DNA of 64,000 bases from Usitatibacter sp035624355 (GTDB lineage: Bacteria; Pseudomonadota; Gammaproteobacteria; Burkholderiales; Usitatibacteraceae). The position numbers and the translations under genes are program-made. Of this stretch, positions 15,016 through 24,301 are shown one piece after another; positions within the stretch are counted from its first letter, which is position 1, and every line of letters begins with the position of its first letter. The notes under the pieces are model-generated. The model saw nothing but the letters and a program-made list of their open reading frames with translations. It made no database searches and was not told the DNA's origin. Where the stretch lies: positions 1-64,000 of the forward strand of contig DASPRQ010000031.1 of the NCBI GenBank assembly GCA_035624355.1, written 5' to 3'.

Positions 15016-16494
15016 ATGGAATATAACACCCTCGGCGCGGTCGACCTCGGCAGCAACAGCTTCCACCTCGCCATCGCGCGGGTCGTCGACGACCAGCTCT
15101 ACCCGCTCGATTCCATGCGCGAGACGGTGCGCCTCGGAAGCGGCCTCACCTCCGACAAGCACCTCGACAGCCTCGCCCAGGAGCGCGCGATCGCGGCCCT
15201 CAGGCGCTTCTCGGAGCGCCTCGCCGGGATGCCGCGCCAGGCGGTGCGCGCCGTGGGCACCAACACGCTGCGCGTGGCCCGCAACGCCGGGGAATTCCTG
15301 CAGCGCGCGCAGGCGACCCTCGGGTTTCCCATCGAGGTGATCCCGGGGCGGGAGGAGGCGCGGCTCATCTACCTGGGCGTGGTGCACTCGCTGCCGATGA
15401 CGCACCACAACCGCCTCGTGGTGGACATCGGCGGCGGATCGACCGAGTGCATCATCGGCAACAAGCTCCGGCCCAAGGCGATGGAGAGCCTCTACATGGG
15501 CTGCGTGAGCTTCACGGCGCGCTACTTCCCGGAGGGGCGCATCGAGAAGAAGGCGCTGCGCCAGGCGCAGGTCGCCGCGCGCGCGCAGGTCCAGTCGATC
15601 GTGGCGCGCTTCGAGAAGGCCGGGTGGAAGGAAGCGGTGGGCTCCTCGGGCACCGCGCGCTCCATCGCCGACGTGCTCGTGAGGAACGGCCAGTCCGAGC
15701 GCGGGATCACGGCCGCGGGCCTGGAGTGGCTGCGCGAGCAGCTGCTCGCGGCGGGGGAGCTGCGCAAGCTCTCGCTCGCGGGCCTGCGCGAGGACCGGGT
15801 GCCGGTCATCGCGGGCGGAGTGGCGATCATGTCGGGGATCTTCGACGAGCTCGGCCTCGCGCAGATGACCGTCGCCGAGGGCGCGCTTCGCGACGGCGTG
15901 CTGTGGGACCTGCTCGGGCGCGTGCACCATCGCGACATCCGCGAGGTGACCGTCGAGCAGTTCGCGCACCGCTACCACGTCGACGCCCAGCAGGCGCAGC
16001 GCATCGGCGCCGCCGCCCACGGGCTGCTCGAGAGCCTCGACGAGGACGGCGAGCTCGCCGCGCTCGCGCAGTACCTCGACTGGGCGGCGAAGCTGCACGA
16101 GATCGGCATCTCGATCGCCCAGGGCGGCTACCACAAGCACTCGGCCTACATCCTCGCCAACGCCGACATGCCGGGCTTCTCTCGCCAGGAGCAGGGGTGG
16201 CTGTCGAACCTGGTGCTCGCGCAGCGCGGAAAGCTCTCGAAGATGCGCGCGGCCTTCGACGACGACCCGCGGCTCGCGGCGCTGGCCTTCTGCCTGCGCC
16301 TCGCGGTGATCCTGCACCGCAGCCGCCGCACGCTCAAGGCGCCCCGCGTGCGCGTCGAGCGCAAGGCGCACGGCTTCCGGCTCGAGGCCGACGCCCGCTG
16401 GCTCGCCGACCACACCCTCGTCGCCGTCGCCCTCGAGGCCGAGCGCGCCCAGTGGGAGTCGGTCGGGATGTCGCTCGACGTCGTGGAGACCTGA
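15016..16494 (+). CDS. ppx: Exopolyphosphatase Ppx/GppA
   Basis: This encodes 492 residues of the ASKHA-fold Ppx/GppA family. Phosphate-binding loops VDLGSNSFHL (residues 9-18) and VVDIGGGSTE are clear. The second half is an HD-like domain (LHEIGISIAQGGYHKHSAYI). It hydrolyses polyphosphate ends or pppGpp. The ATG lies at 15016. A CATACT hexamer 35 bases upstream could be a weak -10. The pair with ppk gives a synthesis/degradation unit for polyphosphate. Confidence 0.93.
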   Translation: MEYNTLGAVDLGSNSFHLAIARVVDDQLYPLDSMRETVRLGSGLTSDKHLDSLAQERAIAALRRFSERLAGMPRQAVRAVGTNTLRVARNAGEFLQRAQATLGFPIEVIPGREEARLIYLGVVHSLPMTHHNRLVVDIGGGSTECIIGNKLRPKAMESLYMGCVSFTARYFPEGRIEKKALRQAQVAARAQVQSIVARFEKAGWKEAVGSSGTARSIADVLVRNGQSERGITAAGLEWLREQLLAAGELRKLSLAGLREDRVPVIAGGVAIMSGIFDELGLAQMTVAEGALRDGVLWDLLGRVHHRDIREVTVEQFAHRYHVDAQQAQRIGAAAHGLLESLDEDGELAALAQYLDWAAKLHEIGISIAQGGYHKHSAYILANADMPGFSRQEQGWLSNLVLAQRGKLSKMRAAFDDDPRLAALAFCLRLAVILHRSRRTLKAPRVRVERKAHGFRLEADARWLADHTLVAVALEAERAQWESVGMSLDVVET

Positions 16495-16504
16495 GCGCGC
16501 GGGT

Positions 16505-17326
16505 TCAGGCCGCCTCGGGCGCGCGGTCCTTCCAGGGCAGGTCGACGGGGTAGTCGCGCACGAGGCAGTCGTCCGGAAGGCAGCGGATCGGCGCGAAGTC
16601 GCGATGCGCGATGTGCTCCGGGCGCTTGAAGCGGCGGATGTGGTTGGAGACCGCGCACAGGCTGAGGTACACGCTCACCCGGTTCCACGGCGAGAGGTTC
16701 GAGGTCGAGGCGTGCACGAGGCACGAGTGGAACAGGATCATCGAGCCCGCCGGCCCCTTGGGCGCCACGATGCCGCCGCGCGCCACGAGCTTCGCGATCG
16801 TCTCGTGGTCGATGGTCCACAGCGGATAGCTCGTGGTCGACGTGTCGTGGGAGGCCTCCAGCGCCCCGAGCCTGTGGCTGCCCGGGATGAACATGAGCGG
16901 GCCGTTGAACTCGTTCACCTCGTCGAGGAAGATCGCGACGTTCATCGCGCGCGCCTCCGGCATGAGGTCGTCCGCCTTCCACGTCCCGTAGTCCTGGTGC
17001 CACTGCCACACGTCCCCGTCGAAGGCCATCTTGCCGTTGATCTTGAACTGGTGCATGTAGACCTCCTCGCCGAAGATCTGCATCGCGGGCTCGACCATGC
17101 GCGGGTGGCGGGCGAGCCTCGCGAAGGGCTCGCTGTACAGGTGCGCGGCGAAGTTCGTGCGCACCGCGTCGCCCCCCTTCTCGCGGACGTTCTCGACGCG
17201 CCGCTGGGCGTAGAGGCGCGGCACCTCCTCCACGAGCGGCCGCAGCTCATCGGCCGAGAACAGGCCCGGGAAGAAGAGGTAGCCCTCGCGGTCGAAGCGC
17301 GCGAGCTGCTCGGGGTCGAGCTTCAT
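16505..17326 (-). CDS. PhyH-family Fe(II)/2-oxoglutarate dioxygenase, EctD-like
   Basis: This encodes 273 residues. The iron ligands are His110 and Asp112 (WQWHQDYGTW) and a distal His in LVHASTSN; an Arg a few residues later (SPWNR) should bind 2-oxoglutarate. The run KINGKM, then WHQDYGTW, then NGPLMFIPGSHR, resembles ectoine hydroxylase and related amino-acid hydroxylases more than lipid-acting PhyH. No ectoine genes are nearby, so the substrate is unknown. The ATG at 17326 has GAGGAGCG upstream; earlier starts are unconserved. It is convergent with ppx. Confidence 0.75.
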   Translation of the reverse strand: MKLDPEQLARFDREGYLFFPGLFSADELRPLVEEVPRLYAQRRVENVREKGGDAVRTNFAAHLYSEPFARLARHPRMVEPAMQIFGEEVYMHQFKINGKMAFDGDVWQWHQDYGTWKADDLMPEARAMNVAIFLDEVNEFNGPLMFIPGSHRLGALEASHDTSTTSYPLWTIDHETIAKLVARGGIVAPKGPAGSMILFHSCLVHASTSNLSPWNRVSVYLSLCAVSNHIRRFKRPEHIAHRDFAPIRCLPDDCLVRDYPVDLPWKDRAPEAA

Positions 17327-17415
17327 GGAACGCTCCTCACGGGTCGTCGGATGCCCATTCTGCCTTAGAATCGCGGCAAGCCGCCGGCGGTCCGGCGAGG
17401 CGCGGCAGGACTCCG

Positions 17416-18645
17416 ATCGAATCCACCGAGAGCTCACTCCATCGCGCGCGACGCATCCACGCCGTCGCGGCGGCCGCCTTCCTCTTCCTCGCCCCGTTTC
17501 CCTCGTCGGCCGGATGGCGCACCTTCGCGCTGCTCGTGGCCCTCGGCGCCACCGCCTGGCGGGCGCTGCGCGCCGGCGAGCGCCCGCGGGCCGGCCGCCT
17601 GCCGCGCGCGGTCCTCGTCGCGGGGATCGCGTGGATCGCGCTGTGCGTCGCCTCCGTCGCCTGGAGCGACGACCTCGCCTACTCGATCGTGGAGCTGCGC
17701 CGCGAGCTCGCCTACGGCCTCGGCGCCTTCGTCGCCTTCCACGCCCTCGCCCGCGTGCCGCGCGACACGCACCTCGCCGTCGGGGCGCTCGTTGCAGGCG
17801 CCCTGGCGCTGGGCCTGCTCGAATGGGCGGGCGCGCTCTTCCCCGGGCTGCCGGAGGCGTTCAAGTATCGGGCGGCGCTGGGCTATTTCTCGACCGAGGT
17901 GGTGATCGCCGCGCCGCTCCTCGCCGTCGTGGCCTGGCCGCGACCCGAGGGCCTGGGCGCGGGCCGCGCCGCGATCGTCGCGCTCGCCGCCGGCCTCGTG
18001 GCGGGCGGCCTCGCCAGCGAGAACCGCATGCTGTGGCTCGCGCTCGCCGTGGGCACGCTCGCCGGCTTCGCGGTGTTCCGCCGCGTGGCGCCGCCCGAGG
18101 CGCGCTCCGCCGGCGCCGGGCCCGTATTCCTGCTCGTGGTCGCCGTGGCGGCGCTGCTCGTCGCGGCGAGCTGGGAATACAAGGCCTGGCGCTATTACCC
18201 GCAGGCCGCGGGGGCGATGCAGTCGCTGTCCCTCGACGAGCGGCCCCTCATCTGGAAATCGGCGATCGCGCCCATCGCCGAGCGCCCCTGGACCGGCCAC
18301 GGCTTCGGCCGCGAGATCGCCGGCGATGCGATCGAGCGGGGCCTCGCGCGCGGGGGCTCGCCGAACCGCTTCCGCCACGCGCACAACGTCTTCCTCGACG
18401 TCGCCCTGCAGCTCGGCTTCCCCGGGCTCGCGGTGTTCGTGGCGCTCTTCGCGGCGCTCGTCGCCGCCTTCTTGCGCGCCGCGGGGCGCCCGGGCGGCGC
18501 GGCGGTGGGGATCGCCGGCGTGGCGATGCTCGCCGCCTTTCTCACGAAGAACCTCACGGACGACTTCTTCCACCGGCCGAACTCGCTCGTGTTCTGGGCG
18601 GTGACGGGAATGCTGCTGGGGCTCGCGGCCCCGCGTGAGCCCTAG
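17416..18645 (+). CDS. O-antigen ligase/polymerase-like membrane protein (start uncertain)
   Basis: This is a polytopic membrane protein with about ten membrane segments and a Wzy_C/WaaL-like region (the EYKAWRYY loop, then GHGFGREI and HAHNVFLDVALQLGFPG). Such proteins ligate or polymerise O-antigen-type glycans on the periplasmic face. The first standard start in frame is GTG at 17536, but the open frame upstream encodes a further clear membrane helix (AVAAAAFLFLAPFPSSAG) with no ATG, GTG or TTG. An ATC at 17416 has AGGA five bases upstream, and TAGAAT at 17366-17371 could be its -10. The 5-prime coordinate given is this tentative start. The last four bases overlap the next gene. Confidence 0.7.
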   Translation: MESTESSLHRARRIHAVAAAAFLFLAPFPSSAGWRTFALLVALGATAWRALRAGERPRAGRLPRAVLVAGIAWIALCVASVAWSDDLAYSIVELRRELAYGLGAFVAFHALARVPRDTHLAVGALVAGALALGLLEWAGALFPGLPEAFKYRAALGYFSTEVVIAAPLLAVVAWPRPEGLGAGRAAIVALAAGLVAGGLASENRMLWLALAVGTLAGFAVFRRVAPPEARSAGAGPVFLLVVAVAALLVAASWEYKAWRYYPQAAGAMQSLSLDERPLIWKSAIAPIAERPWTGHGFGREIAGDAIERGLARGGSPNRFRHAHNVFLDVALQLGFPGLAVFVALFAALVAAFLRAAGRPGGAAVGIAGVAMLAAFLTKNLTDDFFHRPNSLVFWAVTGMLLGLAAPREP

Positions 18646-19664
18646 GCGGGCGCGAGGCCGCGCTTCTCGCGCCGCTCGCGCGCGCGAAAGCGCTTCGCCT
18701 CGAGCTTCTGCGCGGTGAGGTCGAGGACGAAGCGCGCGTAGCGCGCGAGCCGCGGCCCGCCCCCGGAGCGCCAGTGCTCCCAGGCCGGGAGCGCCTCGTT
18801 CACGAGAAGGTCCATCCAGCGGGCGCGGATCGCCTCCACGCGGAACTCCTCGCCGCGAGCTCGTCCGTTCTCCACCATCGCGCGGTAGAGCCCGGGCGAG
18901 CGCGCGAGGCTCGCGACGGCCGCGACGGTGGAAGCCGCATCGCGCGTCGCGATGAAGTCGAGGTCGCTCCTGCGCAGCGCCTCGAAGGCGGGCTCCGGCG
19001 CGACCACGGCGGGCACGAGCGCGAGCCACGCGTTCACGAGCTTGGAGGCGGGCTTGTTGGCGAGCATGGCGGGCGTCTCGTCGCGGTGGGCGAAGAGCAC
19101 GTCCACGTTGCGGTAGTCGTTCCAGCCGCGGTCGCGGATCTCGAGCGACACGCCCAGGGCGGCGAGCGCGGCGCGGAACGCGGACTCGCGGTACCAGGGC
19201 GGCACCGCGTTCTCGCGCCCGTAGTAGACCGCGCGCTCGACGCGCGTGCCGCGCGAGGCCTCGCGGGGCAGGAGGCCGGGCTGCGGCCAGTGCGGGAGGA
19301 GGCGCGCGCGCGGCGAACCGAGCTGCAGCGGGCTCTGGACCACCTCGATGTGGGCCACCGCCACCCGCGGCCGGTCGGCGCGCACCCCGATCACGAAGCA
19401 ATCGTGCAGGGGATCGGAGTAGCGGTTGAGGTCGTCGCGGTGCGCCACGCAGATGGCGCCGCGCTCGAAGCGATCGGCGATGCGCACGGCGAAGCCGAGG
19501 CGCTCGAGCGGGGCGCGCAGGCGCACGTAGGTCTGCACGATCCAGTTCTCGATGCCGCGCCGGAAGCGCTCGTGCTCGCGGTCGAGCCCGGGCTCGTCGA
19601 GGGCGGCGATGTCGGGCCAGTCGGTGGCGAGAGAGCGGACGACGAAGACGATCGGCGGCTTCAT
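18642..19664 (-). CDS. Glycosyltransferase-like protein (GT-B C-terminal pattern)
   Basis: This encodes 340 residues with no signal peptide or membrane segment. The C-terminal half shows the glycosyltransferase GT-B layout: DVLFAHRDE, then KPASKLVNAWLALVPAVV, an acidic Glu a few residues later, and SPGLYRAMVENGRARGEEF. The N-terminal half (IVFVVRSLATDWPD) could be the acceptor Rossmann domain. It converges on the O-antigen ligase-like gene, consistent with a role in surface glycan assembly. The exact family and sugar are not recognised. Confidence 0.55.
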   Translation of the reverse strand: MKPPIVFVVRSLATDWPDIAALDEPGLDREHERFRRGIENWIVQTYVRLRAPLERLGFAVRIADRFERGAICVAHRDDLNRYSDPLHDCFVIGVRADRPRVAVAHIEVVQSPLQLGSPRARLLPHWPQPGLLPREASRGTRVERAVYYGRENAVPPWYRESAFRAALAALGVSLEIRDRGWNDYRNVDVLFAHRDETPAMLANKPASKLVNAWLALVPAVVAPEPAFEALRRSDLDFIATRDAASTVAAVASLARSPGLYRAMVENGRARGEEFRVEAIRARWMDLLVNEALPAWEHWRSGGGPRLARYARFVLDLTAQKLEAKRFRARERREKRGLAPA

Positions 19665-19680
19665 CGGGCGCGACCGCCCC

Positions 19681-20136
19681 CTAGCCGCGCCCGCCGGCGA
19701 GCTCCGGATCCATCACCGCCTTGAGGAACACCTCGCCGCGCTTCGCGGCGAACCACCACGCCGCGCCCTTGCGGATCTCGAGCCCCCCGCGCAGCCCGAG
19801 CAGGCGCGCCGCGGCCTCGCCCAGCGTGGGCTGGTGCCCGACGATCAGCACGGAGCGCTTGCCCCCGGGCCAGCCCGCCTCGCGCAGGATCTCCTCCGCG
19901 CCGGCCGCCGGGCCGAGCGCCTCGCGCTCCTCGAAATCGCGCCCGAGGCCCTTCGCGGTCTGCGCCGCGCGGCGGGCGGGGCTCGCGAGCACGACCCAGT
20001 CGTCGTCGAGCCGCCGCGCGAGCCAGCGGCCCACGCTCCCGGCCTGCTTGCGGCCGCGCTTCGTGAGCGCGCGCGCGAGGTCGCCGCCGGCCGCCGCGTC
20101 CTCGGCTTCCGCGTGTCTCCACAGGATCAGCTCCAT
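19681..20136 (-). CDS. sixA: SixA-type phosphohistidine phosphatase
   Basis: This encodes 151 residues of the histidine phosphatase superfamily. The phosphate pocket starts with LILWRHAEA (Arg7, His8), followed by SPARRAAQTA (conserved Arg) and VGHQPT (His101). The short length and these motifs match SixA, which removes phosphate from HPt domains or PtsO-type proteins. The ATG lies two bases after the DMT transporter stop on the same strand, so it ends an operon begun by the ABC system. Confidence 0.85.
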   Translation of the reverse strand: MELILWRHAEAEDAAAGGDLARALTKRGRKQAGSVGRWLARRLDDDWVVLASPARRAAQTAKGLGRDFEEREALGPAAGAEEILREAGWPGGKRSVLIVGHQPTLGEAAARLLGLRGGLEIRKGAAWWFAAKRGEVFLKAVMDPELAGGRG

Positions 20137-20138
20137 CG

Positions 20139-21047
20139 CTAGCTCCTTCCGGGCCGCGCCAGGGTGCGCCTTCCGCGCGCCGTGAGCGCGATGCCCGCAA
20201 GGATGAGCGCAATGCCCACGATGTGGAAGAGGCGGATGCGCTCGCCGAGGAAGGCGGCCGCGAGCAGCGCCCCGAAGAGCGGCATGAGGTGCATGAAGAT
20301 GCCGGCGACCCCCGGGCCCACCTCCGCCACGCCGCGGTTCCAGAAGACGTAGCCCACGAACGACGGGAAGACGCCGAGGTAGGCCATGGCCGCGACGGTC
20401 GCGGGCGTGACCTCGACGCGCCCGTGCATGAACGCCATCTCGGCCGCGACGCACGGCGCGAGGAGCGCGAGCCCCACGCACGCGCAGCAGGCGAGGAAGG
20501 CGAGCCCCGGCAGCCCCGGCGGCTTGAGCCGCAGGAAGACCGTGTACGCCGACCAGCACGCCATGCCCCCAAGCACCACGAGGTCGCCCTCGTTGAGCGA
20601 CAGGCGCGCGAGCACCGAGGGATCGCCGCGCGTGAGGATCGCGAGCACCCCGGCGAGCGAGACCGCCACCCCCGCGGCCTGCACGCGCGTGATCGTGTCG
20701 CGGTACACGGCCCAGCCGAAGACGATGATGAGGACCGGCACGGCGCTGTTGAGGATCACGCCGTTGGTGGCCGTCGTGTACTGCAGCCCGTAGTAGGCGA
20801 ACACGTTGTACGGCCCGGTGCCCCACGCGGCGAGCCAGGCGATGCGGCGCCAGTGGCGGCGGATCGTCTCGCGGTGCTCGCGGATCGCGGGCCACGCGAA
20901 GGGCATCATCACGGCGAGCGCGATCAGCCAGCGGATGAACGTGAGCGCGAAGGGCGTCACGTGCCCCGCGATCGCCCGCCCGATCACCCAGTTGAGGGAC
21001 CAGAAGAACGCCGCGAGCGTGAGCATCAGGTAGGGCGACAGGCTCAT
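20139..21047 (-). CDS. DMT-superfamily exporter (EamA)
   Basis: This encodes 302 residues with ten predicted membrane helices arranged as two EamA repeats (first from YLMLTLAAFFWSLNWVIGRA, second from VVLGGMACWSAYTVFL). Members export amino acids or other small metabolites. The ATG overlaps the stop of the upstream FtsX-type permease (ATGA). The substrate is not evident. Confidence 0.88.
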   Translation of the reverse strand: MSLSPYLMLTLAAFFWSLNWVIGRAIAGHVTPFALTFIRWLIALAVMMPFAWPAIREHRETIRRHWRRIAWLAAWGTGPYNVFAYYGLQYTTATNGVILNSAVPVLIIVFGWAVYRDTITRVQAAGVAVSLAGVLAILTRGDPSVLARLSLNEGDLVVLGGMACWSAYTVFLRLKPPGLPGLAFLACCACVGLALLAPCVAAEMAFMHGRVEVTPATVAAMAYLGVFPSFVGYVFWNRGVAEVGPGVAGIFMHLMPLFGALLAAAFLGERIRLFHIVGIALILAGIALTARGRRTLARPGRS

Positions 21048-23590
21048 CCCGCCTCGCGCAGCGTCTGCATGGGCGGCGCGCGCACCGCGCGGCGCGTGCC
21101 GAGGAGGCCGGCGAGCGCCACGCCCAGGCCGCCCGCGGCGAGGCCCGCGATCGGCAGCGTCCACCCGAACTCGTACGGCACGTCGAGCACGCGGTCGGAG
21201 AGCACGGCGGCGAGCGCCACGGCCCCCACCGAGGCCACGACGCCGGCGAGCAGCCCGATCGCCAGGAACTCGGCGAGCTGCAGTGCGGCGAGCTGCGCGC
21301 GGCTCGCCCCCACGGTGCGCAGGATCGCCGCCTCGAACAACCGCTCGTCCTGCGTCGAGGTGATCGCCGCGAAGAGGACCACCAGCCCCGCGGCGATCGC
21401 GAAGAGGAAGACGAACTCCACCGCGCGCGCGACCTGGTCGGTGATGCGCTGGAACTGCTGCATCACCTCGGTGAGGTCGATCACGCTCACGTTGGGGAAG
21501 CGGCGCACGAGGTCCGTCACGGCGTCCTCGTGGCCCGGCGCGAGGTGGAAGCTCGTGATCCAGCTCGCGGGGAATCCGGCGAGCAGCGGCGGGCTCGCGA
21601 TCACGAAGAAGTTCGGCTTGAAGGAGTCCCACGCGACCTTGCGCAGGCTCGTGACGGGCGCGGCGAAGCGCGTGCCGCCGACGTCGAAGACGAGCGTGTC
21701 GCCCAGGGCGATGCCGAGCGTCTTCGCGATGCCTTCCTCGACCGAGAGCTGCGGGGCGGTCGAGCCCGGGGCCCAGAAGCGGCCCGCGACGACGCGGTTG
21801 TCGGGGCGCAGGCTCTCGGCGTACGTGAGGTTGAACTCGCGCTCGACCAGGCGCTTCGCGCGCTCGTCGGAATACTCGGCGGGCGACACCGCGCGCGGCC
21901 CGATCGAGACGAGCCTGCCGCGCACCATCGGATACAGGTCGGGCGTGGCGAGCCCGATGCCGCCGAAATAGGCCCGCACCGCGGGGAGCTGGTCGGTCTG
22001 GATCCCGATCGCGAAGCGGTTCGGCATGTCGGGCGGGAGCGAGGCCTTCCAGCGCTCGAGGAGATCGGTGCGCACGAGCGTGAGCATGAGCATCGCCATG
22101 AGGCCGAGGCCGAGCGCGATGATCTGCAGGAGGCTCGCCCCGGTCCGGCGGCGCAGGTTCGCGAGCCCGTAGCGCCACGGGCCGTGGGCCGCGCCGCGCG
22201 CGCGCGCGGCCAGGCGGATCAGCCCGTAGCCGGCGAGCCCCGCGACCGCGAGCGCTCCCGCGAAGCCGCCGAGCGCGATGGCGCCGAGCCTGAGGTCGCC
22301 CGCCTGCCACACGACGAGCGCGCAGAGCGTGGCGAGCCCCAGCGCGAGCGCGGCCGCGCTCGCGGGCTCCGCCGCGGCGAGCTCGCGCCGCAGCACGCGC
22401 AGCGTCGAGACCCCGCGCAGCCTCGCGAGCGGCGGGAGCGTGAAGGCGAGGAGCAGCACGAAGCCGATCGCCGCACCCCTCAGCGCCGGCACCGCCGAGG
22501 GCAGCGGCAGCGCGACGGTGAACAGCCCCGCGAGCCAGTGCGCGAGCGCCGCCTGGGCGGCGAAGCCCGCGAGGCCTCCCAAGGCGCAGCCGGCCGCGCC
22601 GAGCAGGGCGAACTGCCACGCGTGCAGAGCGAAGATGTCGTCCTGGCTCGCGCCCAGGCAGCGCATCATCGCCGCGGCGTCCACCTGGCGCTCGGTGAAG
22701 CGGCGCGCCGCGAGCGCCACGGCCACGGAGGCGAGCACCACCGACAGCAGCGAGGCGAGCCCGAGGAAGCGCTGCGCGCGGTCGAGCGCGGCGCGCACCT
22801 CCGCGCGCGAGTCGCGCACGCCCTCGACGCGCTCCCCCCGCCCGAGGCGGGCCGCGGCCCACGCGCGGAAGCGCGCCACCTGCTGCGCGGTGCCGGCGAC
22901 GAGCATGCGGTAGCCGATGCGGCTGCCCACCTGCACGAGCCCCGTGGCGGCGAGATCGGCCTCGTTCATCAGCACGCGCGGTGCGATTCCGAAGTACCCG
23001 ATCACGCTGTCGGGCTCGCGCGAGATGACGGCCGCGACCGCGAGCTCGGCGCGCCCGACCTTGAGCACGTCGCCCACGGCGAGCCCCAGGCGCCCCGCGA
23101 GCGCCGGTGCGATCCATACCGTCCCCGGTGCGGGGGCGCGCGCGGCCGCGTGGTCGGGCCCGCCCGGCGCGAGGGCGATGCGGATGTGCCCGCGCAACGG
23201 GAAGTTGTCCGAGACCGCCTTGATGTCGGCGAGGCTCACGCCGCCGGCGGCCGACACCATGCTGGGAAAGGTCTGCGTGGCGGCGATCGCGAGGCCTTCG
23301 CGGCGCGCGGCCTGTGCGAACGCGGCCGGCACGGGGTGGTCGGCGATCACCACAAGGTCGCCGCCCAGCAGCTCGTTCGCCTGGCGGTCGAGCGCGCGCT
23401 CGACGCGGTCGGCGAAGAAGCCCACGGTGGTCACGCTCGCCACGGCGATGAGGAGCGCGGCGAGCAGCACGCGCAGCTCCCCGGCCGAGGCGTTGCGCCG
23501 GAGCATCCTTGCCGCCATCGGCAGGCGCCTCGCAGCCCGCGGGCCTGCGTCGCGCGCTTCGTCGGGTCGGCGGCGTTCGTCGGCGTTCAT
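21044..23590 (-). CDS. ABC transporter permease, YbbP/FtsX-like
   Basis: This encodes 848 residues. After an N-terminal helix (VLLAALLIAVASVTTVGFF) comes a large periplasmic MacB-PCD-like domain, then a cluster of helices including two FtsX domains (about 250-370 and 720-840; the latter contains AAILRTVGASRAQL). This matches YbbP, the permease partner of YbbA. It is followed by the DMT gene and preceded by its ATPase. ATG starts at 23590 or at codon 25 (MAARMLRRNA) are both possible. The substrate is unknown; the family acts on lipoprotein, lipid or toxic-compound export. Confidence 0.88.
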   Translation of the reverse strand: MNADERRRPDEARDAGPRAARRLPMAARMLRRNASAGELRVLLAALLIAVASVTTVGFFADRVERALDRQANELLGGDLVVIADHPVPAAFAQAARREGLAIAATQTFPSMVSAAGGVSLADIKAVSDNFPLRGHIRIALAPGGPDHAAARAPAPGTVWIAPALAGRLGLAVGDVLKVGRAELAVAAVISREPDSVIGYFGIAPRVLMNEADLAATGLVQVGSRIGYRMLVAGTAQQVARFRAWAAARLGRGERVEGVRDSRAEVRAALDRAQRFLGLASLLSVVLASVAVALAARRFTERQVDAAAMMRCLGASQDDIFALHAWQFALLGAAGCALGGLAGFAAQAALAHWLAGLFTVALPLPSAVPALRGAAIGFVLLLAFTLPPLARLRGVSTLRVLRRELAAAEPASAAALALGLATLCALVVWQAGDLRLGAIALGGFAGALAVAGLAGYGLIRLAARARGAAHGPWRYGLANLRRRTGASLLQIIALGLGLMAMLMLTLVRTDLLERWKASLPPDMPNRFAIGIQTDQLPAVRAYFGGIGLATPDLYPMVRGRLVSIGPRAVSPAEYSDERAKRLVEREFNLTYAESLRPDNRVVAGRFWAPGSTAPQLSVEEGIAKTLGIALGDTLVFDVGGTRFAAPVTSLRKVAWDSFKPNFFVIASPPLLAGFPASWITSFHLAPGHEDAVTDLVRRFPNVSVIDLTEVMQQFQRITDQVARAVEFVFLFAIAAGLVVLFAAITSTQDERLFEAAILRTVGASRAQLAALQLAEFLAIGLLAGVVASVGAVALAAVLSDRVLDVPYEFGWTLPIAGLAAGGLGVALAGLLGTRRAVRAPPMQTLREAG

Positions 23591-23605
23591 CGGCGGACGC
23601 GGATC

Positions 23606-24268
23606 TCAGTCCTCGCGGGTGATCTCGCCGGCCGCGATGTGCAGGCGCCGGTCGCAGCGCGCGGCGAGGTCCGGGTCGTGGGTGACGAGCACGAGGGTCG
23701 TGCCGCGCTCGCGGTTCATCTCGAAGAGCAGGTCGATCACCTGCTGGCCGGTCGCGGAGTCGAGGTTGCCCGTGGGCTCGTCGGCGAAGAGCAGCCGCGG
23801 CTCGGTCACGAAGGCGCGCGCGAGGGCCACGCGCTGCTGCTCGCCTCCCGAGAGCTGGCGCGGGTAGTGCCCGAGGCGCTCCTCGAGCCCGACGCGCCGC
23901 AGCACGGCGCGGGCGCGCGCCTGCGCGTCGGGGCCGCCCGCGAGCTCGAGGGGCAGCATCACGTTCTCGAGCGCGGTGAGCGCGGGCAGGAGCTGGAAGG
24001 ACTGGAAGACGAAGCCCACCATGCGGCCGCGCAGCCGCGCCCTCCCGTCCTCCGAGAGCGCGAAGAGGTCCTCGCCGTCGATGCGCACGCGCCCTTCCGT
24101 GGGAACGTCGAGGCCCGCGAGGAGCCCCAGCAGCGTGGACTTGCCCGAGCCGGAGGCGCCGAGGATCGCCACCGCCTCGCCCGCGCGCACCTTGAAGCTC
24201 GCGGCCTTCACGATGGTGAGGACGTGGTCCGGGGTCGCGACTTGTTTGGTCACGCCCTCTGCCGTCAC
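23606..24268 (-). CDS. ABC transporter ATP-binding protein, YbbA/LolD-like
   Basis: This encodes 220 residues. Walker A is GASGSGKS (37-44); the signature is LSGGEQQR; Walker B is LLFADEPTGNLD; and the H-loop is THDP. The sequence belongs to the MacB/LolD/YbbA group, and pairing with an FtsX-type permease 15 bases downstream and a divergent tesA is the classic ybbAP-tesA layout. The GTG at 24268 is the best start; earlier in-frame codons would run into tesA. Confidence 0.92.
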   Translation of the reverse strand: MTAEGVTKQVATPDHVLTIVKAASFKVRAGEAVAILGASGSGKSTLLGLLAGLDVPTEGRVRIDGEDLFALSEDGRARLRGRMVGFVFQSFQLLPALTALENVMLPLELAGGPDAQARARAVLRRVGLEERLGHYPRQLSGGEQQRVALARAFVTEPRLLFADEPTGNLDSATGQQVIDLLFEMNRERGTTLVLVTHDPDLAARCDRRLHIAAGEITRED

Positions 24269-24301
24269 AATGTCCTTCTCCGCCCGCTGCGTCGCGTCCA
24301 A

